From assembly GCA_000467715.1 (NCBI GenBank), contig AJFK01000035.1, positions 27,233-91,232 on the forward strand: 64,000 bases of DNA, in the 5' to 3' direction. The position numbers were made by a program, and so were the translations under genes. Source of the stretch: Hysterium pulicare CBS 123377. Taxonomy: Eukaryota > Ascomycota > Dothideomycetes > Hysteriales > Hysteriaceae. The notes under the pieces are model-generated. The model was not told the origin of the DNA, ran no database searches, and saw only the letters and a list, made by a program, of their open reading frames with translations. Below are positions 1 through 13,464 of the stretch, one piece after another (within the stretch, counting starts at the first letter, position 1; every line of letters starts with the position of its first letter).

Positions 1-979
<979 letters not shown>

Positions 980-1519
980 GAAGCTAAACTAACAGTACAT
1001 CTACAATTTCTTTTGGAGTTCGTGCCTTCAATTCTCATTCGGATTTAGGTTCAGGCATCTACATTGCATATTCCGGCTACGGAAAAGTCTTTCTAACATC
1101 TGATATACCTCAAATTGGTGTTTGCGTTTGAGGATTGCGCTCAAGAAGCTTCAAGCACATAGAAACAAGGTCGCGTGTCTGATTGGTGCAGACGGCCCAT
1201 GATGCAGTATTCGCGAACCAAATATCAATAAAAGACCAACTTGAAACCCATCGTTTTTGCTCCCTGCATTCAAGTGAATGAAAAAAGCGTTTAAGAGACA
1301 CTCCGAAGTCTCATTCCCGCGTGAAGTCCTAATTTCTCGGCCGGGACCAGCTGATTCCTCGGTGAAGACATAAATGGAAGCGGCGGGGCTGATTTCGGTA
1401 AAGCGCCCAGATCCCGAATCTTTTGTCCAGACTCCAGAGGCGGGCAAATCTTCAAACTCCACAAACTCTGGAAAGCAATCTTTATTCTCTCAAAGGACAT
1501 ACCAGATCAACTTGCAATC
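980..1519. other. Intergenic, homocitrate synthase terminator and IDI promoter
   Basis: 540 bp between two genes on the same strand. It holds only short open frames on both strands. No repeat, TATA box or structured element stands out. The last 60 bases are pyrimidine-rich, as is usual before a fungal start codon. Confidence 0.6.
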
Positions 1520-2549
<1,030 letters not shown>

Positions 2550-4432
2550 TCAGCACTTTCAACTGTTTCTCTGCATACTTGAGCGTATTATTTTAACATC
2601 TGGATGGAGTAACAAGGGCAAGATGGTGATGAGCTGATGTTTAAGTGGATCATGTTCTTCGTTGAGGATTCGAGAGATCAGCCAGCAAGTTTCAACACAG
2701 TCAGGCTGATTGAACGAACCGACTACGAGGGGCAGACCAAAGCATGTATTACTTATCGATATATACCAACAGGGCTAACCTACTCTTCCGGAACAATGGC
2801 CCGATCAAATGGCCAATTCGCATGCAAAGCTGCAGCTGCAAGGTGAATGAAGTTATCGATTCTATCACATGTATACTAGTCACGGAAAGCCTTGGCACTT
2901 ATCAATCATGCATGCCCCGTTTTCCTATCGATATCTCTCGGTGACAAAACGGCGCGGGTAGAGATCTACACTCCTGCAGCAAGTTGATTTTTTGATAGCA
3001 GTGCAGCCATTGTCGTTATATATTTTTCCATCACGATCAAGGAATCCAGTTTAACAGCGGAAGGATCCCGACTGATCTGATAATAGCTAACATACTCTTG
3101 TTGTTTTTCTTGTGTATCGGACTTCTGGATGTCGGAGAATAGCCAGTAATCTGCTGCTTAGTACCTCCCTGCTCACCTTATCCCGTTCCAGCAAGTCCTG
3201 CCGACAGTTTCTCGCCCTGATTCGCACCCCACACTTTGTTCACCAACGCTGTGGCCAGCCTCCAACAAACCTGCGTCCAGCAATTGCCTGCAATTGGGAG
3301 AGCGGCGTCCTCCATTGCTGTCCAGCTCATCGGCTATGCAGGCGCCTCCTCAGCTATCGTGGAATCTGCATGGTCCGGGAATCCATTGACGCCCGGGTTA
3401 CTTCCATTTACCAAGATGCGAGCGAGAATGCGTAACGAAAGATACGACGACTCGCCGCACCGCTAGAGAGAAATCCAAGCATGGCCATGGTTGATCCCGG
3501 CGAGACCTTAGCAAGTCCTCCACCTTTGGCGGGAGGGGTGGAGAGTGGTGGAAGGGAGCGGGCGGAATTGTATATCAGGCTCACCCTCCCCCATCTTTGT
3601 GCTCCTGCAAAAGCGTACAGAGTATCACGCTGCGGACGGAACTCCAGATCATCACTCCTCGCTCTCACCAACCATTTCTCTTCTCCACCCCCACGACGCA
3701 CGCTATTGAGCTGCAGCCGGACCTCTTTATCGATCCTCTCCGCCCCTCTGCACCAAAGAGACTCTTTCGCCAAGTCATCGTACAGTCTGCTATCGGTCCA
3801 GGTCTTGTGACAAGCCGTGGCCCTACAAAAAAGCAAGCAAATCGTTCGTCCTCAGCCAAACAAAGTTCCCATCCGCCTCGTCTTACATCCGGACTTGCAT
3901 CTTCGATATAGTCTCGTCCTCCTGCTCGTCCGCTCAGCACCCGAACGAGCCGCATTGACCCAACCATTTCGCGTTCCCACTTGCCATTGAAAGGCAGCCT
4001 ACAAAGTCTTTGCCTATTGATGTCGGTTGATATACGTCAATCCCTCACTTCGTTGCGTTTTCCGTCTCGAGTCGAATCTGTCTCGAGATCTCAGCTCTCT
4101 AGAGTTCATACAGGTGATAGTACAAGACCAGCGGAACATTCAATACTGATCACTGTTCAAAAGGTATACTATAGAAACCAAGTGACTGGCAGACCTCCCT
4201 GTTGGCTAGAATCACACCAATCATAATCAGACTAATGTCCATACAGCAGTGTAATTTGAACTGAAGGTCTCTTAAGTGAAAACACTTCGTTCAAGTGACA
4301 AACTTCATCGGCCCTTGTGCCATTCCCCACAAATCAAACGATCACCCTGGCTCGGTATACGACAGTCCCTATTCTCAAGAGAAGCGGCAGGTCACATCTC
4401 AATACTAGTAGTAACCGAGCGAAACCGCAATT
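2550..4432. other. Long intergenic region upstream of GNAT gene
   Basis: 1.9 kb with no supportable gene. Reading frames of 100-109 codons near 3,400-3,970 overlap each other on both strands and have low-complexity, Ser/Pro/Arg-rich translations, as expected from pyrimidine-rich DNA. The stretch 3,640-3,900 is strongly CT-rich and may be core promoter or 5' UTR of the gene starting at 4433. Confidence 0.5.
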
Positions 4433-5369
4433 ATGGATAAAACGATCGCATCAAGTGGAATCACTATTGTCGAGCCGAAAGCAGCCATGAACACTGCTCA
4501 TCCTCAAGCCAATAATGTTCCCACTAGTTTCAAAATCATTGGGCAGAAGCCAAAGCCTGCTCCTGCTTCCGTTGACAACGATGTCCGCATCGTTACTCCC
4601 GAAGAGTACAAGGAGGCCGCACAATGTCTGGCTGAGGCTTTTGCCCAGGATGATGTAGCTCGCTACTTCATTGATGTGCCTGATCGTGAGCATTGGTCCG
4701 AGGAAGAGAAATATAGACTCCATGTTGAAATTCTCGAGTACGTGACTTATGCTCATTGCTTGAAAGGGCTCGTGACCACCGTAGGTCCAAATTACGGCGC
4801 TGTTGCGCTTTGGTAAGTGCTCACCCGTTCATGCTGTTCCTCGTCATCCTCTCTGTTATTAACAGGGCCGTGGAGCCCTGATATTTGAATCATCAAACTA
4901 ATACCTCGAATCCAGGATGCCACCAGGCAAGAACATGGACGACTTCCTAACCATCCTTCGCAGCGGAATGTGGCGTCTCAACTACAAGCTGTCTGCCGAG
5001 GGCAAGCGCCGTTTCTTCAACGAGTTCCTCCCTCTCCTCCATGATACCAAACATGCTATTCTTGGTGACCGTGACGATGATTCCTGGTACCTTGTTTACA
5101 TTGGCACTCGCCCGAGTGCTTGTGGCAAGGGCTATGCACGCAAGCTCATCGAACACGTGACTAAGCAAGCTGATCAAGAGGGCAGGCCTTGCTACTTGGA
5201 GAGCAGCAATGTTATCAATCCGGCCATTTATCGCAAGTTCGGGTTTGAGGAGGCCCGCAGGATCCACCTGCAGCGCGGACCCAAGAACGTGGAGTTGGAT
5301 ATCATGGTCAGGGAGCCTGTTGGGGGAGAGAAGCAACTCCAGAAGGGGAGGAAGGATAGCGCACAGTGA
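4433..5369 (+). CDS. GNAT-family N-acetyltransferase
   Basis: Predicted acetyl-CoA-dependent N-acetyltransferase of about 277 aa; substrate unknown. Exons 4433-4812 and 4916-5369 join as ALW-MPPGK across a canonical intron. The C-terminal half has the GNAT core: WYLVYIGTRPSACGKGYARKL, whose R-x-x-G-x-G pyrophosphate loop (motif A) binds acetyl-CoA, followed by LESSNVINPAIYRKFGFEEA (motif B). The N-terminal half (EEYKEAAQCLAEAFAQDDVARYFID) is the usual opening of fungal single-domain GNATs that resemble small-molecule acetyltransferases. The first 50 residues are poorly conserved-looking. The ATG at 4433 is the first in frame. Neighbours give no hint of substrate. Confidence 0.85.
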
Positions 5370-6204
5370 GCAAGAGTTAGGCACCGTTTCAACGGGTGAC
5401 AATTTACAGAGGATGCAACAAATTGAATTTGATGGCGGCTGGTAGAGGCTGCGAGTTCAACACTCAGAACGATGGTTGGAAAGATTCTTCAACAGAAATC
5501 CGGATGTTTCGTCCATTATTCGATGACTGATTTGATCGCACTCACTACATTCACTCCTTAAACAAATATGACTTATGTTGTTGACTTTGCTCCACCAAAT
5601 TCCACCGTACTTGGCGAGAGTGACGATAAAGTCCCCTGCAAACAGGGGGTCAGTGAAGATCGACGAAACACTGCATACCAAGTGGGGCGCAGAGGATAGG
5701 GGTCCTCGAAATGCGCGAATCGTGAGCAACGCGTGAAGAAACATGGGGTGTTTGGAGTAGTGATGCAAAGTATGTACAGCAGGACTTCTTATGAGCATCA
5801 TGTCCTCGTCGAAGAGGTCGGCAGCTAGGACGCTATTTTCGATTCGGCTGAGCCACTCTTGCTGGCGAAGTCGAGGCTGAATATGCAGCTGGATCAATTT
5901 TGGGCACATGAAACGGTGCGCTCCCATGCAATCTTTCTTGTCCACCCCCTTCTCACGCCTTACTTCGCCAGAGATTTCTCTCGCCTTCCTCTTCATTCAT
6001 TCTCATCAGTTGATATACAGCTCTCTGGGTAGCCTTCTAATCAAGGCTCCCGCCAGTCTCCGCCCCGCTATCCACACCGTACATCACCCCCGCCTGTGGC
6101 CTACGCGTTTGGGCTGCTGCTTCAGGCTGCCAACTCATCAACCCTCACATATTTTTTTGGACCCTGGCCTTATAATCGTCTCGGGCGTCTGTCATCCTTC
6201 CATC
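5370..6204. other. Intergenic region upstream of 2EXR-like gene
   Basis: 835 bp. A 179-codon frame on the minus strand (5457-5996) is the longest here but lacks family motifs and runs into the CT-rich leader of the next gene, so it is not called. The segment 5,930-6,200 is CT-rich and looks like a promoter/5' UTR. Confidence 0.5.
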
Positions 6205-7227
6205 ATGCCCGCAATGCCTCGTCAGAGAAGATACTCAGTGACAGGGCAAAATCCGCCCGATAATGTCGGCATGAAGTCACCCAAAATTCAGGCTCTGAAC
6301 CCCACGGTGCAAACAAACTGCAATCTCTGCGAGAGTGCGGGATCTCAGGAAATAGGTACGTGTCGACTCCGAAACAGGGAGACGTTTATTTGCGAAGAGA
6401 ACAATCCTGACGCATTCACAGTTCGGAGACCCTCCAAACGCGATGCAACTCAAATCCCTTCCCCAACGGCCAATGAGCAAGAGAACCTCCCAACCAAGAT
6501 CGCCCGTCTCGCCCTGGAGCACGAAGACGTAGGGAACGTCCCCCAAGACGTATCCGACCCTTACTCAAACCACCTCACCTTGCCCGTCATCACCCTCCCA
6601 ACACCGCCAAAAACCCCTCTAACACCCGAACGAACAAAACCACTCACCCTCCTCTCCGTACCCCCAGAAATCCGCACCCAAATCTACCGCTACCTCCCCG
6701 ACACCCTAGTTGAGTCCCGCCCCCTAATATACTGTCTCTCGACCTTCAAAGGCCGCAAGCAACACCCGCTCGCCGCCGTCTGCCGCCAGATCCGCTCCGA
6801 ATCCCTCGCCATCTTCTACGGCTACAACACCTGGGTCATCAAGCTCGAGTTCAAAATCATGTACGATGCCTTCCGAGCCTGGATCCACAGTCTCGGCGAC
6901 GAGAACGCAAATTCCCTCCGTCTGATCCAACTCTCTGTTCGTGGATGCGACTTCAGACCTGTGCCTAGTGTGCCGCCTGTCCCGGGGGAGTATGTTTGTG
7001 TGGATGGGGATGCGAGCTTTAAGATTGATTTGAGTGAGAGGTTTTTGGGGGGCAAGGTCGAGGTCATGCGGTGTGATGGGAGTAGAGAGGGTGGGGAGAA
7101 AGCAAGAGGGAGGTTGGAAGAGTTGGTTGCGGTAATATGGGAGAAGAGGTGTAGAGGGCAGGTGAAGGCGCAGGATTGGTTGATGCTTGTGGATCAGTTC
7201 CTGGGGTATACTGGGTGGTGGCTTTGA
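6205..7227 (+). CDS. 2EXR/F-box-like domain protein, function unknown
   Basis: 340 aa if unspliced. The centre carries the fungal 2EXR/F-box-like signature: LLSVPPEIRTQIYRYLPD, then HPLAAVCRQIRSESLAIFYG. These proteins are abundant in Pezizomycotina; some may act as ubiquitin-ligase adaptors but most are uncharacterised. The reading frame stays open upstream of 6205, but the ATG there follows a CT-rich leader and is the first good start. A possible 66-nt intron (6356-6421, GTACGT..CACAG with CTGAC branch site) lies in frame, so both spliced (318 aa) and unspliced forms would be translated. Before the domain is a Pro/Thr-rich linker. The C-terminus is Arg/Glu-rich. Confidence 0.75.
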   Translation: MPAMPRQRRYSVTGQNPPDNVGMKSPKIQALNPTVQTNCNLCESAGSQEIGTCRLRNRETFICEENNPDAFTVRRPSKRDATQIPSPTANEQENLPTKIARLALEHEDVGNVPQDVSDPYSNHLTLPVITLPTPPKTPLTPERTKPLTLLSVPPEIRTQIYRYLPDTLVESRPLIYCLSTFKGRKQHPLAAVCRQIRSESLAIFYGYNTWVIKLEFKIMYDAFRAWIHSLGDENANSLRLIQLSVRGCDFRPVPSVPPVPGEYVCVDGDASFKIDLSERFLGGKVEVMRCDGSREGGEKARGRLEELVAVIWEKRCRGQVKAQDWLMLVDQFLGYTGWWL

Positions 7228-10200
7228 AGAGATGGAGATTTAATTTAAGAAGAGCATTGAGGGATGATATTGTTTTTCACCTGCTGCATTTTTATGCGCG
7301 GAGTTTTGGTCGCATGCATACAAGAGACGGATGGAGTAATATCAGCGTGAAAACATTGCATCTTGGCATCTGGAGGGGGTTAGTTGATACCCGGACAGTC
7401 TTCTCTTTTCTTTCAGAAAGTAATTGGCAGTCAAGTCCCACTTCACAGTTATTCTTCGTCTTGACTATGATGCTGTACTGACTGATGTACTCTTTTCCTA
7501 GCCTTTTGAAGACAAGACTTGAAACTTCCCGTACTTTTCAGGTCGCTTTCAAGAAGTCAACTGGCTTTGATGCCTTCAGCAGAGCACAGAATGCCTCCGT
7601 AGAACACCATCACCGGAGTTGGTAGCGTAGGGCATAGACCGCTGTAGTCCAGTCCAGAGATAAGGATTCTCACTAGCTTATACTCAATCGATCACGTGGC
7701 TCACCGCCTCTATTTGCTAACTATTCTCTCTGCCCCTAAGGATACATAAACCCCTCTCATCCTCTTCCTGTCCCTCTTTTTTTTGGGTTGCTGTACCTCA
7801 CTGCCCAGGTCTCTACGGCATCATGGCTTCCACAGTTGGAGCCATCATACATGATGTTTCTAAAACGAGGAACATCGATGGGATATGTGTGTGCTTGTGG
7901 AGTGTGGAGTTCAAAAATGAAGCCAAGGAAGTCGATGTCTGGCTTTTGGGATTCGGGGGGATGGTATCGAAATAATGTCAACCAGATCATACATGGGGTG
8001 GGGTTGGGCGGGGCTGCTTTTGTGATTGGAAGGGGGGAGTGTGGTGGTGGTGGTGAGTAGGTTTGGGAAGCGGTGATGAGGTGTGGTAGGATGGTGGTGA
8101 GGATCAGGGGCAATGAAGTAAGATGATCTTCCTCTGCAACCTTCTTCACATGGGATAAGAAAGTAAATGTGCACATTCAAGATTGTTCCTCCTACTTCTA
8201 CTCCCTAGCAATTCTCCACCACGTTTGCCTGGAAAGGAGTCCAGACTCACTTGACGGATCTTTTGGGACTACCTTCTTAGTGATCCCCATCGCCCCTGAA
8301 CGAGATATATAAACCACTTCTCTTCCTTCTTCTTCCATTTTGCTTTCCACGCCAAATCCCGTCCGCATCTCCGCAGGTCAAAAGTAACCATTATGTCTTC
8401 AAAGTTCAAATGAGTCCATCGAATCATCGAATATCAGCATTACATGTCCGCCCGTGTCCAGACACGCAGTCAGGCACCGCATTTTAATGTGAACTGGCTC
8501 ATTGTAACCTCCTCGGGTAATGGCACAAAATGTTCACTTCTGGCGCGAGCACTCGTAATGACTTGTCGCTCTTTGTGCCTCAAAACATGAGAAGATTCTG
8601 GGAAATGGTTGTGAGAGTGTCGGTGTGGGCTGTGATGGAGTTGGAAAACTCCTGAATTCTATAGCATGGGGACGGGGGAGTTTGAGAAGGTAGTTGAGTT
8701 TTCTTGGTGTGGATTGAGGTTTAACGGGAGTGGTGACGGTGTTCGATATTGAGCTTTGATGATGAAGAGTTGGTCGTTGTAGGTTGGTAAAGATGAGTTT
8801 CATCTCGAACTTCTTTGCGTGAAGTAGGCTACTTGAGTCTGCTACCAGAGCTTCACAACTCCATCTTCTAGCAGCCCTCGACTGAATCACGCACTGCCCC
8901 CCAAGTCCAAACACAATCACCGCATGTTTCTTTGATATACTCTTAGTCATCCCTGTCGCGCTCTCCCCGCTAAACTAGGTATACAAAACCCTCTCATCTT
9001 CTCGTTCCACACAACCCCCATCCGCAGCTCCGAGGTCCAAAAATGACCGAGATTTTGGGCGCATGTCCACAATATGACAGGAGCACAATTCCATGGTGTC
9101 TTTTCCGCTGTTCACCAAACAACGTTCGACCACGCGACACATATTTGTCAGAACATTAAAAGTTCGCAGGCTGTGTACTTGTTGGGTTGGGATGGACTCG
9201 GTATAAGGAAATCAAGTCACAATCTCCCTGCCACGCATGGGATATAGTGCTTTGGGAAGACATTTGAGGGTAACCGGTTTGGGGGTCAAGGGATATGATG
9301 ATGTTTAGTATTGGATTTTGATGTTTAAAGTCATCATAAAGGAAACACGTAAGACAATGGATGTTAGGGCTACCATAGTATTCTTAGATTAGAATAAGGA
9401 AATTCAGAGCCACCTACACAAGCTGCCCTTGTGATTTATTCCTTTGCCGCTTACTCATCTTGGCCTCTGTTTCTCCCAGGAAACGTCTATATAAAACCCT
9501 CCCTCTGCGTACTTCATCGTCTTTTCCTTCACACTTTTATTCGTCCTCGCTGGGGATTGAAAAAAGTTGCCGGTGACTTCGATGGCCGGATCACATCTAG
9601 CTATGCCGATGCCCCTATGGTGCTCAAAACCGGCTCAATGACGGGACCATGGACCTGCTGGCTTGGTGGACGTTGAAGCATTTCACATGATGACTTGCCT
9701 TGAGCCTTATGGTGTTCCGCGCCCAAAATCATCAGAAGACAAGGTGGATGGGTGGGGAGCTGGGCTTTTAGGTCAATCAACCAGAGACCTTACACCAGAT
9801 CATGTTGTTGTTTCGCTGGGAGTTCATCGACTACACGTCATACTCTAAATGGGAGATGAGACCCTCAGTGATTTGAGGGAATTGACGGCGCTGATTTTGG
9901 CGAGGGGTGATGTTTGTTACTACTCTCCGATACTAATGATCATCAGTATCAATTTTCCTGGTAGTTTCTCCCTTCATCATTTTGATTGTCCTGAATGGAT
10001 TGGTGGATGACTTCGTGTGAATCTTCCACACCACAAGATTGGCCATGCCAGTATGGTGATACATCCAGATATGCCTTGATCCCTCTCGCAACAGCTAGGA
10101 CATGAGTTTGTCGCAATTGCTGTATTTGGAGCTCCCTCTTTGAATTGTTAGAGTCAAGCAGGCATTGTGTGGAGTGTGAAGTCGAGCAAGGGGACTCGGG

Positions 10201-11249
10201 ACTTTATAGCTAGATCGAGCTTACGGCCGAGTGTCAAAGAGGAAAAATGAATGGCGAACATACCCCTGGATCCATGAAACGATGGATAATGGATGGTTTG
10301 GGGGAAGTGTAGGCGAGGACTGACCGACGCAGTCAGCACAGCTACGCAGATGGCTTTGAGGATTTGTGTCTCTCCGAGTGTATACCAGAAGCTGATTATT
10401 CTCTTGTAGATAAGGTCCTAGATATCATATTTTGAGACCTCTGATAGCTTGCCTATACTCCGTTTGACCTCATTTAGCAGAGTTGGTTTGGTCATTCGTA
10501 ATACGCATTAGACTACTTTCTCGTCCGTGGACCTATCCGACGGAGATCATTATTCTCTATTTCTACTTTTGCTTGGCTAGCAAAAAGGTTCAGTGTTATA
10601 GATATGGATTCATCCACAAAGCCATGCAAGAACGGAAAAATTATGTTTAGTTCCCGGCCGTGAGGCCATTCAACATCTTTTAATTGAATTCTCCGAGTAG
10701 AAGACTGGCTTCTATCTTTATTCCCATTCCAGCATCTAATTCTCTCCAGTAGACTACTACCAGTAGTTGGAGAGCGTTTTGAAGATCCCAGATCCCAAAA
10801 GTAGGAGATGAGCCTACTATCCTTCATCGAAGCCCTTCAGCCGAATTCCTGCCATTGCAGTATCAAACAGCCATGGAAATGCTGAAGAGCTTCGAGAAAG
10901 AATGCCTGGCATTAAAGCTTCGCAGAAGATTTAATGCTGTATCCTTCGAGGATACTTTGGTCGCCGTGAGGCGACTAGCTTTCTAAAATATCGCATGAGC
11001 AGTCCGGCTGATCTTTTTTTGCAATTCCCCCAAATGTGCAAGTACTCGTACAATCATGGAAATGAGATAGAAAATCAAATCAAATGCTCGCTCGCTAAAA
11101 TCAAATGACCCACGCTGAAATGCAGAGAAAATGAATGAAAATGAAACAGTGATATGAAACATGAAATCATCAAAAAGCATTAACATATGTGCTAGGTGAG
11201 AGACGAAATGTAGTTTGTTGCGGTGCTTAGGTTACGAATTCGCAACTCA
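7228..11249. other. 4-kb gene-poor region with four promoter-like blocks
   Basis: No gene can be supported. Four blocks share a TATA-like word followed by ACCC(T/C)CTC and CT-rich DNA, then an ATG within about 100 bp: near 7740-7830, 8300-8400, 8975-9045 and 9487-9580. The ORFs that follow are only about 19-50 codons (for example a 50-codon frame starting with the ATG near 7823). The blocks at 8300 and 8975 also share GTCCGCATCTCCGCAGGTC versus ATCCGCAGCTCCGAGGTC. They look like diverged copies of one unit, perhaps a decayed family of small genes. The part from 9,900 to 11,249 shows nothing. Confidence 0.4.
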
Positions 11250-13464
11250 TTATGGCATTCGATCCGCAGTAGATCTGTTCTGTGCAGCCGATGCTGCAGA
11301 ATCATGAAGTAAATATGCTAAGAAAGTCGAGTCGGTACTGTTTAATGGAGTTGTTCTTGAGAGATCCATCCTAGGGCTACGTCGTTGAGGAGGCAAAGGG
11401 GTTGGGCTGGCTGCGGGTAGCGGAGTGCTCGAAGCAACGGTCCGAAGGGAAGGTGGAAGAGCATCTCCCCAAGTTGAAGGTATGTAGGCCGCGGCGTTGT
11501 TTGGAGGCTGAGAAGACGATAGATATTGCTCAGTCACAATATCTTCCATCCGGAGGAAGGGATCATCCATGTCGGGCAGATTCAAAGATTGTGAAGGAGG
11601 GCTTGGATCTCGTGCATTCTGAGACCCTCGGTCGAACTTGTCGGTGGAAAACCCAATGATATCTTCTTGAGAGCCAGGAGTGGTTCTTCTGGAGCCCATG
11701 AACACATCGCCTCGTAAGCTTGACGGATATTGAGCGACCATCTCCGTTTTTAATGACTTGACGTGTTGCGTATCAGAGAGGTATGTCAAATTGTAAATAT
11801 CCCTGCTGGTGATAGGATGTGATGCATCGAGCAGTTGTTTTGTACGCAGACCGACGCTAGTTGCACTAAGTGCTTGATTGTTGACGTGGCAATCCCCACG
11901 GATGAGATCCATGGGCTCACCATCTGCATCTGCTACGACCACCCCGCCGCTCAGGTGATTATGGTCAGCCTCTGGTCGGATGAATGTGCCGAATGGGTCA
12001 GTTGGCGAGTCCGAGGCGCCTTCTTTCGAACGCTCCAGTTCATGTCTCCCACCCGCGAAACTATTTGATGACAAAGGTAACTTGTCAGCAAGCTTATAGA
12101 TTCGCTGAAGCTGATCCAGCATTCCCTTGGGATAATCTCCAAATTCCAGATCCTCAAGAAATAACTTGGCGTTCTCCGCGGTCCAGCTCAGAACCTGCGG
12201 CTTGTCCTCGACGAACATTTTCCACGAACCTGAGAGTCCTTGTCGCGAAAGTAAGCTCTTAATCATAAGGGAATGATTCATGTCAGCTCTTGTTTTCCGC
12301 GGCTCGGATTTGTAGTGTGTCGTCTCAATGTGCTTTGCTCTTGACATGAAACAAGCGGGGCCTTCAAAAAGAATACCACAAAAGGGACAGGCGCAAGCCG
12401 TCTTGGGGCCCGATAGAACCACAACTTGTTCTGGCTCCATGCATTGGTGATGGCCATGCGTCTTCTTGTGATGACGATCACATCCTCCCTTTGTTTTGAA
12501 CTGCACTTTGCAGTGGGGACATATCCACTCTTTCTTTTGGCTGTGGTTATTCTTCTCATGATTTAGGCAATCGCCGTATCGAACAAAGTCCTGAGTACAG
12601 TACATGCACTCAAATAAACGGGGTTGGCTAGATTTGGTCGATTCAAAAGGGCTGGAAACCGCTGACTCTGTCGGCGGATCACAAGGTGTTTGCGGTATGG
12701 AAGGGCTGCTGGAGTGTTGATGGTGATGAGGTCCATGAAGGTTCTGGGAGGAATTTACTGAAGTGGGTGCCGGATCGAAAGTCGGGATCTGAACAGCAGA
12801 GAAGTTGGAGTGTAACTGGACGGAAGAGGTGGGGTCGTAAGAGAGGATGCTAGATACGACCGAGCTACGTACTTCAGACGAAGGTCGAGACTCGTAGCCT
12901 GAATCTCTCAAGGCGTTTGACAGCTGATCCGATTGCGGTGTTTGAGAATTGTCCGGGAACTGGGCTAGCTGTGTAGACGTGCCCTCGGAATTCCCAACGA
13001 TAGCTGCTCTGCATTCCAGAATATCACTCCCGCGGAATTCCTTTAAAGCCTCAAAGAAATCTAGAGCGCCTTCTTCGACGAACTTCAAGAGCAGTCTTAT
13101 GTCGACATCCCGATATTGGCGAGCGATTCTGAATAGATCCTCATCTTGAGCTAGTTCATAACCTCTCATGATCTCTGCAACTTGGTATCTATGGAAGAAC
13201 TGTCGGTATCCGTGGTTCTCATAGGCTACTGCCAGAGCAGCCGCTGATTTGCCATTCCATTGACGGTTTCTTGCATCTCGTAGACCCAGGCGGTTGTTGG
13301 TCAAACCCGTAGTGGGCCAAGCAGAATGCGAGGGCAACGAGTTCTGCATCTGGTAGAGAGAGATCGCGATTCAAATGCACAAAAGAATCTAATCGGCCCT
13401 GTCTTCCGATCAAAAATTCGTGAAGGCTCTTGAAAATTTCTGGAGTCAGGCTGATGGTCGACAA
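11250..13464 (-). CDS. C2H2 zinc-finger protein, reading frame split near 13300
   Basis: The main frame (13349-11250, 699 aa) encodes three zinc-finger-like units at about residues 247-345: FECMYCTQDF..H..H, WICPHCKVQF..H..H and a looser CACPFCGILF..H..H. An N-terminal alpha-helical region (KSAAALAVAYENHGYRQFF) precedes them, followed by Ser/Pro-rich linkers. It is probably a nuclear DNA-binding or regulatory protein. The N-terminus is uncertain: a second frame covering about 13464-13300 (TPEIFKSLHEFLIGRQGRLDSF to FCLAHYGF) reads like the true upstream sequence, but it is one base out of register and has no ATG. No intron of credible length joins them. Either a one-base indel lies near 13300 or the model is incomplete. 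Confidence 0.7.

Noticed and set aside
3408-3967. Overlapping frames of 100-142 codons on both strands
   Set aside because: Pyrimidine-rich DNA gives long open frames on both strands; no motif on either.
5457-5996. 179-codon minus-strand frame
   Set aside because: No family motif, runs into the CT-rich leader of the next gene, and no splice partner was found.
7757-8176. 139-codon minus-strand Pro/Thr-rich frame
   Set aside because: Low-complexity translation of GT-rich DNA; reads across one of the promoter-like blocks.
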